From Chryseobacterium sp. 6424 (lineage in GTDB: Bacteria > Bacteroidota > Bacteroidia > Flavobacteriales > Weeksellaceae), in NCBI RefSeq assembly GCF_003692615.1, contig NZ_CP023540.1, positions 1 to 64,000 on the forward strand: a stretch of 64,000 nucleotides of DNA. The letters run 5' to 3'. Below the pieces are notes generated by a model. It was not told where the DNA came from and searched no databases. It saw nothing but the letters and a program-made list of their open reading frames with translations. Made by a program: the position numbers and the translations under genes. This document shows, piece after piece, positions 45,512 to 53,224 of the stretch. The stretch's first letter is position 1; each line of letters starts with the position of its first letter.

Positions 45512-47631
45512 ATGCGCAAAAAAATTCATACTAAAAAACCCGATTTTTCATTCAAATCTATATCCACCGAGCCTTATTTCTTCGAGAAAGATGGCCTGCA
45601 ACTGAAATCCCGCTACACAGCTGAAGATGATGCTGAACTGACCTCACAAAAATTTTCAGCAGGTACAGCACCTTTTCTCCGTGGGCCATACGCCACCATG
45701 TACGTTCAGAAACCCTGGACAATCCGCCAGTATGCAGGCTTTTCCACCGCAGAAGAATCCAATGCGTTTTATCGCAGAAATCTGGCGGCAGGTCAAAAAG
45801 GACTTTCAGTGGCGTTTGATTTGGCAACGCATCGTGGCTATGATTCGGATCATAAGCGCGTGGTAGGGGATGTTGGAAAAGCAGGAGTCGCCATTGATTC
45901 TGTAGAGGACATGAAAATCCTTTTCGATCAGATTCCGCTTGATGAAATCTCTGTTTCAATGACGATGAACGGGGCCGTTTTACCCATTCTCGCTTTTTAT
46001 ATTGTAGCCGCAGAGGAGCAGGGTGTCGCTCAGGAGAAACTTTCTGGCACCATTCAGAATGATATTTTAAAGGAGTTCATGGTGCGCAATACCTATATTT
46101 ATCCACCGGCACCTTCGATGAAGATAATTTCTGATATTTTCGAATACACATCACGGCATATTCCTAAATTCAATTCCATCTCCATCTCAGGCTATCACAT
46201 GCAGGAAGCGGGTGCGACGCCGGTCCTCGAGATGGCTTATACCTTAGCAGATGGGCTAGAATATGTACGCACCGGGATAAAGGCAGGGATGAATATCGAT
46301 GATTTCGCGCCGCGCTCTCCTTTTTCTGGGCCATCGGGATGAATCACTTTATGGAAATCGCTAAAATGCGCGCCGCACGCTATATTTGGGCAAAACTGCT
46401 TACCCCTTTTGGTCCTAAAAACGCAAAATCCCTGGCTCTGAGAACACACTCTCAAACTTCTGGCTGGTCCCTCACCGAGCAGGAACCTTTTAACAACATT
46501 ACCCGTACCGCCATAGAAGCGCTTTCTTCAGCATTAGGTGGTACGCAATCCCTGCATACCAATGCGTTGGATGAGGCGATTGCGCTACCAACCGATTATT
46601 CCGCGAAAATCGCCAGAAATACACAGATCATCCTACAACAGGAAACCGGCATCTGCGAAGTGGTAGATCCTATGGGTGGAAGCCATGTCGTTGAAAGTCT
46701 TACCCAACAGATGATTGATGAAGCGATGAGATTCATTGACGAGGTGGAGAAGGAAGGTGGTATGACTAAAGCTATCGAAGCTGGGATACCAAAAATGAGG
46801 ATTGAGGAAGCCGCAGCCGGCAAACAAGCTAAAATTGACAGTGGCGAAGAGTTCATTATTGGGGTGAATGCCTTTAGGTCATCACTACCACAGATGAAAC
46901 TTGATATTTTGGATATCGATAATACACAGGTACGCCGCAAACAGATTGAAAGACTCAATAAGATTAAAAGCGAACGTAACGCAGCCGATGTCACCAACAG
47001 CCTGAATAAAATCCGGGAAGCAGCCAAATCCGGAAACGGTAATTTACTGGCTCTTTGTATTGAGGCAGCGCGCTGCCGTGTAACTTTGGGTGAAATGAGT
47101 GACGCGATGGAAGAGGCTTTCGGGCGTTATAAAGCAAATATCAGAACCATACAGGGTGTTTATGCGATGAATGCAGGCAAGAACCAATATTTTGAAAAAG
47201 CACTGGGCCTTACACAAAAATTTGAAGACCAAGAAGGTCGACGCCCACGCATCATGGTGGTGAAAATGGGACAAGATGGCCATGATCGTGGTGCAAAAGT
47301 AGTAGCTACTGCATTTGCCGACATGGGATTTGATGTGGATGTAGCTCCACTTTTCCAAACCCCGCAGGAAGTCGCAAAGCAAGCGGTAGAAAATGATATT
47401 CATATTTTAGGTGTCTCTTCTTTAGCGGCCGGGCACAAAACGCTTGTTCCTCAAGTAGTTGAGGAGCTGAGATGTCTTGGCGCTGATGATATTAAAATAG
47501 TTGTGGGTGGCGTGATTCCCCAGCAAGATTATGAGTATCTGTATGAGAACGGCGCTGATTTTATCTTCGGGCCTGGCACCAATCTCCCAAAATCAGCGTG
47601 TGAGATCCTGGAGGGTTATCTGAATGGTTAA
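45512..47631 (+). pseudogene. Methylmalonyl-CoA mutase large subunit, broken by a one-base deletion
   Basis: The frame from [12 protein letters not shown] stops at 46342, but with one C restored near 46315 (CGCTCTCC to CGCCTCTCC) it reads [21 protein letters not shown] and continues to 47631, 706 residues. N-terminal catalytic-barrel motifs ([20 protein letters not shown]) and the C-terminal B12-binding DGHDRGAKV with its His are intact. The enzyme interconverts methylmalonyl-CoA and succinyl-CoA using adenosylcobalamin. No small subunit gene or B12 gene lies nearby in the window. The break looks like an indel error. Confidence 0.87.
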
Positions 47632-47663
47632 ACTGCATTTGAAATATATCACCGAACCGCGGC

Positions 47664-47733
47664 CGGGATCGCAGCGGTTACCCCGCAGGTCGGCGGCGCA
47701 GCCGCCGGCCGAGGAGTAGTAGCGTAGAGCCCG
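47664..47733 (+). repeat. GC-rich structured repeat element, copy B
   Basis: A GC-rich block after the mutase gene and before the convergent sufD. It nests an outer stem CGGG (47664-47667) with CCCG (47730-47733), a middle stem GTTAC (47677-47681) with GTAGC (47719-47723), and a perfect inner 10-bp hairpin (47688-47697 with 47701-47710, loop GCA). The flanks GGGATCGCAGCGG and GAGTAGTAGCG match copy A (9722-9809, minus strand) in order and spacing. Both copies sit between convergent genes. Confidence 0.65.
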
Positions 47734-47748
47734 AATTGTCCGCCCCAT

Positions 47749-47776
47749 AAAAAAAACGTGCTGCTGGGCACGTTTT
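47749..47776 (-). terminator. Rho-independent terminator after sufD
   Basis: On the minus strand AACGTGC pairs with GCACGTT (47768-47774 with 47755-47761) and is followed by eight T (complement of 47749-47756). It ends the suf operon. Confidence 0.85.
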
Positions 47777-47780
47777 GTAT

Positions 47781-49088
47781 TTAAAAAGTAATATCTACTT
47801 CAAGTTTCTCCGCCAACAGGCGCGATATCTTTTCTTTCAGCGGAATAATATCGATGTTCTGCATTGCATCATTCGCAAAGGCATACAGCAGCAATGCCTG
47901 GGCTTCGCGCTTGGATATTCCGCGTGCACGTAGGTAGAACAGCGCGTCCTCATTCAACTGGCCTACGGTACAGCCGTGGGAACACTTTACATCATCTGCG
48001 AAGATTTCAAGTTGTGGTTTGGTATCTACCCGGGCACCTTCGTTAAGTAATATGTTATTGTTCTGCTGGTAAGCGTTGGTTTTCTGGGCAATTTTATCTA
48101 CGAACACCTTTCCGTTAAATACCCCGTGTGCATTATCCTTATAAATACCTTTGTAATTTTGGTAAGACTGGCAATTCGGCGTACGGTGGTGTACGGCGGT
48201 GTGATGGTCAACCAACTGGTTTTCGCCAATAATGGTGATCCCGTTCATGAAGGAGTTAATATTCTCCCCATTATGGATGAAATCCAGATTATTGCGTACC
48301 AATTTACCCCCGAAGGAGAAAGTATTTACTGTGGTAAGGCTGTCGCGCTCTTGTTTTGCGAAGGTATGATCGATAAGGTAAGCGCTTGAACTGTCGTTTT
48401 GTACCTTGTGCCAGTCGGCTTTTGCGTTTTCGTAAGTGAAGATTTCGGTAACCGAATTGGTAAGTACGTAAGTTTCATCAAAATTATGATGACTTTCGAT
48501 GATTTCCACTTTCGAGCCGGCCTCTGCGATAAGAAGGTTCCGGGTGTTGTAGAATGTATTTTCTTCCTGGTTTTGGGACAGGTAGAAGACATGGATGGGC
48601 TTTTCAATCACCACGTTTTTTGGGACTTTCAGGAAGAAGCCATGCTTGCAGTAAGCGGTGTTGAGGTTGGTAAAGGCCAGATCCTTATCGGTGATCGTAT
48701 CGAAATACTTCTCGAAAACTTCTATGTAGTTCGCATCGTTCAGTGCATAATTGAATGACAGAAACTCTACGTTTTCAATGGATATTTTTGATAATTCTTT
48801 GTGAAGTTGCCCGTTGATAAACACGATCCAGTCGAAGTTTTCTTCTCCCAAATGCAGTTCATCTATTTTTTCTTTTGATATGGTGTGGGCGTCTTTCGGG
48901 AAAAGGCTGAAGTTTTTCTCAGTAATTTCCTTCAGGCTGGTATATTTATATTCCTCGTCTTTTTTCGTAGGAAGTCCGATTTGCAGAAATCTGTTCAGTG
49001 CGTCAGATCTTTGCCCGTCGAGAAAACGGTGGCGGAGGTTCTGCAGAAAAGCTACGTGGTTATCTTGTATATTTTCTAATAATGCCAT
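47781..49088 (-). CDS. sufD: Fe-S cluster assembly protein SufD
   Basis: A 435-residue partner of SufB in the SufBCD scaffold complex. The N-terminal helical part (1-130) is followed by a right-handed beta-helix with EVEIIESHHNFDE-like repeats and the conserved HGCTVGQLNEDALFYLRARG near the C-terminus. The SufB-SufD contact His and Cys region is present (KCSHGCTV). It is last in sufA-sufB-sufC-sufD. The desulfurase genes sufS and sufE, often found next, are absent here; a terminator and repeat follow. Confidence 0.93.
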   Translation of the reverse strand: MALLENIQDNHVAFLQNLRHRFLDGQRSDALNRFLQIGLPTKKDEEYKYTSLKEITEKNFSLFPKDAHTISKEKIDELHLGEENFDWIVFINGQLHKELSKISIENVEFLSFNYALNDANYIEVFEKYFDTITDKDLAFTNLNTAYCKHGFFLKVPKNVVIEKPIHVFYLSQNQEENTFYNTRNLLIAEAGSKVEIIESHHNFDETYVLTNSVTEIFTYENAKADWHKVQNDSSSAYLIDHTFAKQERDSLTTVNTFSFGGKLVRNNLDFIHNGENINSFMNGITIIGENQLVDHHTAVHHRTPNCQSYQNYKGIYKDNAHGVFNGKVFVDKIAQKTNAYQQNNNILLNEGARVDTKPQLEIFADDVKCSHGCTVGQLNEDALFYLRARGISKREAQALLLYAFANDAMQNIDIIPLKEKISRLLAEKLEVDITF

Positions 49089-49162
49089 TTTGTTTTGTTT
49101 TAAGAAATGAAGGATGTTTGTCGCGTACCGTTAAAGGGAACGTCGGAATTGGTTTTTGAGGC

Positions 49163-49906
49163 TTAGTTCAGCAACCAATCATATCCTTTTTCTTCCAGTT
49201 CCAGAGCAAGGGTTTTATCTCCGGTGCGAATGATTTTTCCGTCTGCCAGAACGTGTACAAAATCTGGCTGAATATAGTCTAAAAGTCTTTGGTAGTGCGT
49301 AATAACCAATACTGCGTTACCTTCGTTACGGAAGGAGTTTACCCCATCGGCCACAATTCTCAGCGCATCAATATCAAGACCGGAATCGGTTTCATCAAGG
49401 ATGGCGAGTTTAGGATTCAGCATCATCATCTGGAAAATTTCATTACGCTTCTTCTCACCACCTGAAAAACCTTCGTTAAGGGAGCGCGAAAGGAAGTCAC
49501 GCTTAATACCCAGTTTCTCAGAGTTTTCTCTGATGAGGGCCAGCATTTCTTTGGCAGGCATATCTTCCAGGCCGCGGGCTTTTCTGTTTTCGTTCAGCGC
49601 TGCCTTGATGAAGTTGGTTACAGAAACTCCGGGGATTTCAACTGGATATTGAAAAGATAGGAAGATGCCTTTGTGAGCGCGTTCTTCCGGTGCGTCTTCG
49701 GCAATATCCTCACCTTGGAAAAGGATTTGCCCCTCAGTCACTTCATAATCTTCTTTTCCTGCAATAACAGAGGATAGGGTAGATTTCCCAGCGCCATTCG
49801 GGCCCATGATGGCATGTACTTCGCCTGGGTTTATCTGTAAATTGATTCCTTTAAGTATTTCTACGCCTTCTTCAATCTGGGCGTGTAAGTTATTGATTGT
49901 TAACAT
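49163..49906 (-). CDS. sufC: Fe-S cluster assembly ATPase SufC
   Basis: A 247-residue ABC-type ATPase with Walker A GPNGAGKST (35-43), signature GFSGGEKKRNEI, and Walker B LAILDETDSGLDIDAL. It drives conformational change of the SufBCD scaffold during cluster build-up in the cytosol. It is between sufB and sufD with gaps of 44 and 74 bases. Confidence 0.97.
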   Translation of the reverse strand: MLTINNLHAQIEEGVEILKGINLQINPGEVHAIMGPNGAGKSTLSSVIAGKEDYEVTEGQILFQGEDIAEDAPEERAHKGIFLSFQYPVEIPGVSVTNFIKAALNENRKARGLEDMPAKEMLALIRENSEKLGIKRDFLSRSLNEGFSGGEKKRNEIFQMMMLNPKLAILDETDSGLDIDALRIVADGVNSFRNEGNAVLVITHYQRLLDYIQPDFVHVLADGKIIRTGDKTLALELEEKGYDWLLN

Positions 49907-49950
49907 AATATGCTTTCAAATATAGTTTTGTATTACAGGACACGCAATGG

Positions 49951-51399
49951 TTATCCTACAGAGCCTTCGAGTGATATCTCCAGGAGTTTTTGGGCTTCAA
50001 TGGCAAATTCCATCGGCAGTTTGTTCAGGACTTCTTTTCCGAAACCGTTTACAATAAGCGCGATAGCTTTCTCGGTATTAATGCCGCGTTGGTTACAGTA
50101 GAAAATTTGGTCTTCACCGATCTTAGAGGTAGTCGCCTCATGTTCCAGCTGAGCGCTTGGATCCTTGATTTCAATATAAGGGAAAGTGTGTGCGCCACAA
50201 TCATTGCCCATCAACAGGGAGTCGCACTGCGAAAAGTTACGCGCACCTTTTGCGGAAGGCATCACTTTCACCAAGCCTCGGTAAGAATTGTTCGATTTCC
50301 CGGCCGAAATACCTTTTGAAATAATGGTAGAACGGGTGTTCTTGCCAATGTGGATCATTTTGGTGCCGGTATCTGCATACTGATGGTTGTTGGTTACCGC
50401 GATTGAATAGAATTCTCCGATAGAATTATCGCCTTTCAGGATGCAGCTTGGGTATTTCCAGGTAACAGCAGAGCCGGTTTCTACCTGTGTCCAAGAGATT
50501 TTTGCACTCTTTTCGCAAAGCCCGCGCTTGGTTACGAAATTGAAGACACCGCCGTTTCCTTCAGCATCTCCGGGGAACCAGTTTTGTACGGTAGAATATT
50601 TAATTTCCGCATGGTCCATCGCGATAAGTTCCACAACTGCGGCGTGTAATTGATTTTCGTCCCTGGCTGGTGCGGTACAGCCTTCCAGATAGCTTACATA
50701 ACTGCCCTCATCTGCAATTACGAGCGTTCTTTCGAACTGGCCGGTGCCGGATTGGTTGATACGGAAATAAGTGGAAAGTTCCATCGGGCATTTTACGCCT
50801 TTCGGTATGTAGCAGAAACTGCCATCGGAAAAGACGGCTGAATTAAGGGCCGCATAGAAGTTATCGCCGCGGGGCACTACTTTACCGATATATTTGCGTA
50901 CCAGATCTGGGTATTTTTGTATGGCTTCGGAGATGGCGCAGAAGATGATGCCTTTCTCCATCAGCGTATCCTGAAAAGTGGTTTTTACGGATACAGAGTC
51001 CATTACAATATCTACCGCAACGCCAGAGAGTCTCTTCTGCTCCTCGATGTTGATGCCTAGTTTTTCAAAAGTTTTGAGAAGTTCAGGATCTACTTCGTCC
51101 AGACTGGCGAGTTCTGGTTTTTTCTTTGGTGCGGCATAATATTTAATCGCCTGAAAGTCTGGTTTTTCGTATTTCACGTTGGCCCAGTCGGGTTCTTCCA
51201 TTTTTTGCCAGATCCGGAAGGACTCTAACCGCCATTCGGTCATCCATTCCGGCTCATTTTTTTTGGCCGAAATCATTCTTACGATGTCTTCATTAAGACC
51301 GGTAGGGAACTCTTCATACTCGATGTCGGTTTCCCAGCCGAATTCGTATTTTTGATTTTCAAGATCAACCCGTAGGTCGTCTTCAGTATATTTTGACAT
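49951..51399 (-). CDS. sufB: Fe-S cluster assembly protein SufB
   Basis: A 482-residue scaffold subunit with the beta-helix core and the conserved [14 protein letters not shown] and [26 protein letters not shown] (read in two blocks) near the C-terminus; the latter contains the SufB cysteine and glutamate used for cluster assembly. It follows sufA by 3 bases. Normal length and complete. Confidence 0.97.
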   Translation of the reverse strand: MSKYTEDDLRVDLENQKYEFGWETDIEYEEFPTGLNEDIVRMISAKKNEPEWMTEWRLESFRIWQKMEEPDWANVKYEKPDFQAIKYYAAPKKKPELASLDEVDPELLKTFEKLGINIEEQKRLSGVAVDIVMDSVSVKTTFQDTLMEKGIIFCAISEAIQKYPDLVRKYIGKVVPRGDNFYAALNSAVFSDGSFCYIPKGVKCPMELSTYFRINQSGTGQFERTLVIADEGSYVSYLEGCTAPARDENQLHAAVVELIAMDHAEIKYSTVQNWFPGDAEGNGGVFNFVTKRGLCEKSAKISWTQVETGSAVTWKYPSCILKGDNSIGEFYSIAVTNNHQYADTGTKMIHIGKNTRSTIISKGISAGKSNNSYRGLVKVMPSAKGARNFSQCDSLLMGNDCGAHTFPYIEIKDPSAQLEHEATTSKIGEDQIFYCNQRGINTEKAIALIVNGFGKEVLNKLPMEFAIEAQKLLEISLEGSVG

Positions 51400-51402
51400 A
51401 AT

Positions 51403-51732
51403 TTATAAACTAAAAGATTCTCCGCAGCCGCATGTTCTGCTGGCATTGGGGTTATTAAATACAAACCCTTTTCCGTTCAGCCCACCGGAATATTCCAGTG
51501 TGGTACCTGCAAGATAAAGGATGGATTTTTTTTCGATGATAATTTTGATGCCGTTGTCTTCAAACACCTGGTCTGTTTCATTCATCACGTTATCAAACTT
51601 TAAAACATACTCCAAACCCGAGCAGCCGCCGCTTTTCACACCGACTCTGATATAATCTTCGAAAGGTCTGAAGCCGTCTTCTGTCATCAGTTGGATGGCC
51701 TTTTCCTTGGCTTCATTACTTACTTTTATCAT
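51403..51732 (-). CDS. sufA: A-type Fe-S carrier (SufA/IscA/HesB family)
   Basis: A 109-residue carrier with the three conserved cysteines: GGCSGLEY (Cys37 region) and the CGCGESF end. It accepts clusters from SufBCD and hands them to target enzymes. It leads the suf operon; its promoter is a full -33/-7 match at 51761-51790 with a direct repeat TTTAGACTG between promoter and start. It could also be called IscA-like, since family limits are soft. Confidence 0.9.
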   Translation of the reverse strand: MIKVSNEAKEKAIQLMTEDGFRPFEDYIRVGVKSGGCSGLEYVLKFDNVMNETDQVFEDNGIKIIIEKKSILYLAGTTLEYSGGLNGKGFVFNNPNASRTCGCGESFSL

Positions 51733-51740
51733 TGTTTTTA

Positions 51741-51760
51741 TTTAGACTGATTTTAGACTG
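51741..51760 (-). promoter_or_regulatory. Direct repeat between suf promoter and sufA start
   Basis: TTTAGACTG occurs at 51741-51749 and again at 51752-51760, 11 bases apart, one helix turn. The pair lies just downstream of the -7 element, where a repressor could act. No known suf regulator gene is nearby, so this is a candidate only. Confidence 0.4.
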
Positions 51761-51790
51761 CAAAATTACTAATAATATAATGAATCTCAA
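51761..51790 (-). promoter_or_regulatory. Promoter of the suf operon
   Basis: On the minus strand TTG (complement of 51788-51790), 19 bases, TAATTTTGCA (-7, 51761-51768 for its core). A full consensus match, 28 bases before the sufA ATG. Confidence 0.82.
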
Positions 51791-51801
51791 ACTTGTGCCG
51801 G

Positions 51802-51830
51802 TACATTTGTCTATGCCTTCGATAGACAAA
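51802..51830 (+). promoter_or_regulatory. -7 element and 9-bp inverted repeat before the GLPGLI gene
   Basis: TACATTTG (51802-51809) is a -7 match. It runs into TTTGTCTAT (51806-51814), which is repeated inverted as ATAGACAAA (51822-51830) with a 7-base gap. A second weaker -7-like TAACTTTA lies at 51837-51844. Whichever promoter is used, the symmetric site lies at or between them and is a fair operator candidate for the metal cluster. Confidence 0.5.
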
Positions 51831-51882
51831 AAAATTTAACTTTACGCTTTATTTTCCATCTATCATCACATATTGTTTTAAA

Positions 51883-52704
51883 ATGAAAAAAATATCGCTG
51901 TTACTATTCGTATTGCTCACCCAATTTGTGTTTTCACAAGCTAACCGATTTGTTTATCAGGTCACTATGAAGACTGATTCTACTGACCGAGGCAACATCA
52001 AGACTGAAACTGCCTATCTGGATGTAACCCAAGGCTCTTCTGTTTTCTATAGCGAAAAAAGGGTGCAACGCGATTCGATATTTTCGCGGATGCGGCAAAC
52101 CGGTACTATGAATTTTGACCGGAATATGATGGAAAACCTGAGGTCTTATATGGATTATACGATTGATAAGAATTCCATAAAAGGAACTACCACATTCACC
52201 TCAAGGGTAGGCCGCGACCAGTATTCGTATGAAGAAGACCGCCCACTGGATTGGAAAATCCTGCCCGAAACTGCTACGATTGGCGAATATAAGGCACAGA
52301 AAGCCGAAACCTCCTTCGGTGGAAGAAAGTGGGCTGCCTGGTTTACCACCGATCTTCCTTTTCAGGATGGGCCTTACAAATTTGCAGGACTGCCGGGACT
52401 CATCATCAAAGCAGAAGATGCCAAAGGCGACTATTCCTTCGATCTTAAGGAAACTAAAAAAATCGCTGCTCTGCCTGAACTTCCGCAACGCGGTAATATA
52501 ATAAAGGTAAAACGCAAAGATTATGAAAAGCAGGAAAAAGCATTCCGTAAAGATCCTGCTTCATTCATGCAGGCGGCAATGTCTGCCGGCCGTGGCGGTA
52601 TTTCTGCACCTCAGTTCCGCGTGAATGACGCTGACCGCCGTAAGCAAATGGAACAAAGAATGAAAGAGGAAGCGAAGAAAAACAACAATCCTATTGAACT
52701 GTAA
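51883..52704 (+). CDS. GLPGLI family protein
   Basis: A 273-residue secreted protein: signal peptide MKKISLLLFVLLTQFVFSQA, a beta-rich mature part and the eponymous AGLPGLI at about residue 170 preceded by WAAWFTTDLPFQDGPYKF. The end is Lys/Met/Asn-rich. The family is common in Bacteroidota next to TonB-dependent receptors, with no settled function. It lies upstream of the Cys-rich protein and the HMA-TonB receptor on the same strand but has a separate promoter region. Its own start area contains a symmetric operator-like site. Confidence 0.88.
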   Translation: MKKISLLLFVLLTQFVFSQANRFVYQVTMKTDSTDRGNIKTETAYLDVTQGSSVFYSEKRVQRDSIFSRMRQTGTMNFDRNMMENLRSYMDYTIDKNSIKGTTTFTSRVGRDQYSYEEDRPLDWKILPETATIGEYKAQKAETSFGGRKWAAWFTTDLPFQDGPYKFAGLPGLIIKAEDAKGDYSFDLKETKKIAALPELPQRGNIIKVKRKDYEKQEKAFRKDPASFMQAAMSAGRGGISAPQFRVNDADRRKQMEQRMKEEAKKNNNPIEL

Positions 52705-52765
52705 ATACCCAGCGCACATGCTATTTGTCATGACATCAGGGTTTTCCAGATATTTTAATTTTGTG

Positions 52766-52773
52766 TAATTTTG
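52766..52773 (+). promoter_or_regulatory. -7 promoter element of the Cys-rich protein gene
   Basis: TAATTTTGCA, eight bases before the ATG at 52781; a second copy of TAATTTTG lies 10 bases upstream (52756-52763). If the first is used the leader is normal, if the second the mRNA would be almost leaderless. Confidence 0.5.
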
Positions 52774-52780
52774 CACCGGC

Positions 52781-53158
52781 ATGCTAAAATCATTAAAGAT
52801 TTTCTTGATTGTTTTAGGTTTGGGGATTTTCATTATTCCCAAGCAAATGCTGTATGCAAAAGCGCCCACTGAAAAATGCTGTGATAAAAGCGGCCAGCAA
52901 AAAGATTGCTGCCAGGAAGAAGAGAAATCATCCTGCCATTCAGAAAAAACTGACAGCAAATCCGGTAAAAAAGATTGTGGGAACAGTTGCGCAAACTGCC
53001 ATACGTGTTCGGTAAATGTAGTCATGACGTACCTGCCGCATCAACCTGTAATCACGTGGCTGTTATTTCATGTTTCCAAAACAGAGGTTTCGACCTATCA
53101 GCCTCCTTTTTTCACCTCACGCTTTCAAAACATTTGGCAACCGCCAAAATTGGTTTAA
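52781..53158 (+). CDS. Secreted Cys-rich protein beside a heavy-metal TonB receptor
   Basis: A 125-residue protein with an N-terminal hydrophobic signal (about 6-25) and nine cysteines between residues 33 and 76 in the pattern CC-CC-C-C-C-C-C (33, 34, 43, 44, 52, 66, 70, 73, 76), along with His53 and His74. The end RFQNIWQPPKLV is conserved in relatives that I recall, where such genes accompany copper or heavy-metal TonB receptors. It could bind or sense metal in the periplasm. It starts 66 bases before the receptor gene, so it is likely to be in the same transcript. Confidence 0.72.
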   Translation: MLKSLKIFLIVLGLGIFIIPKQMLYAKAPTEKCCDKSGQQKDCCQEEEKSSCHSEKTDSKSGKKDCGNSCANCHTCSVNVVMTYLPHQPVITWLLFHVSKTEVSTYQPPFFTSRFQNIWQPPKLV

Positions 53159-53224
53159 TTTATTGATAGACAGCCATTAATTTGTTTTTTGGCTTATTTG
53201 ATTATAAATTAAACTTACTTATAA

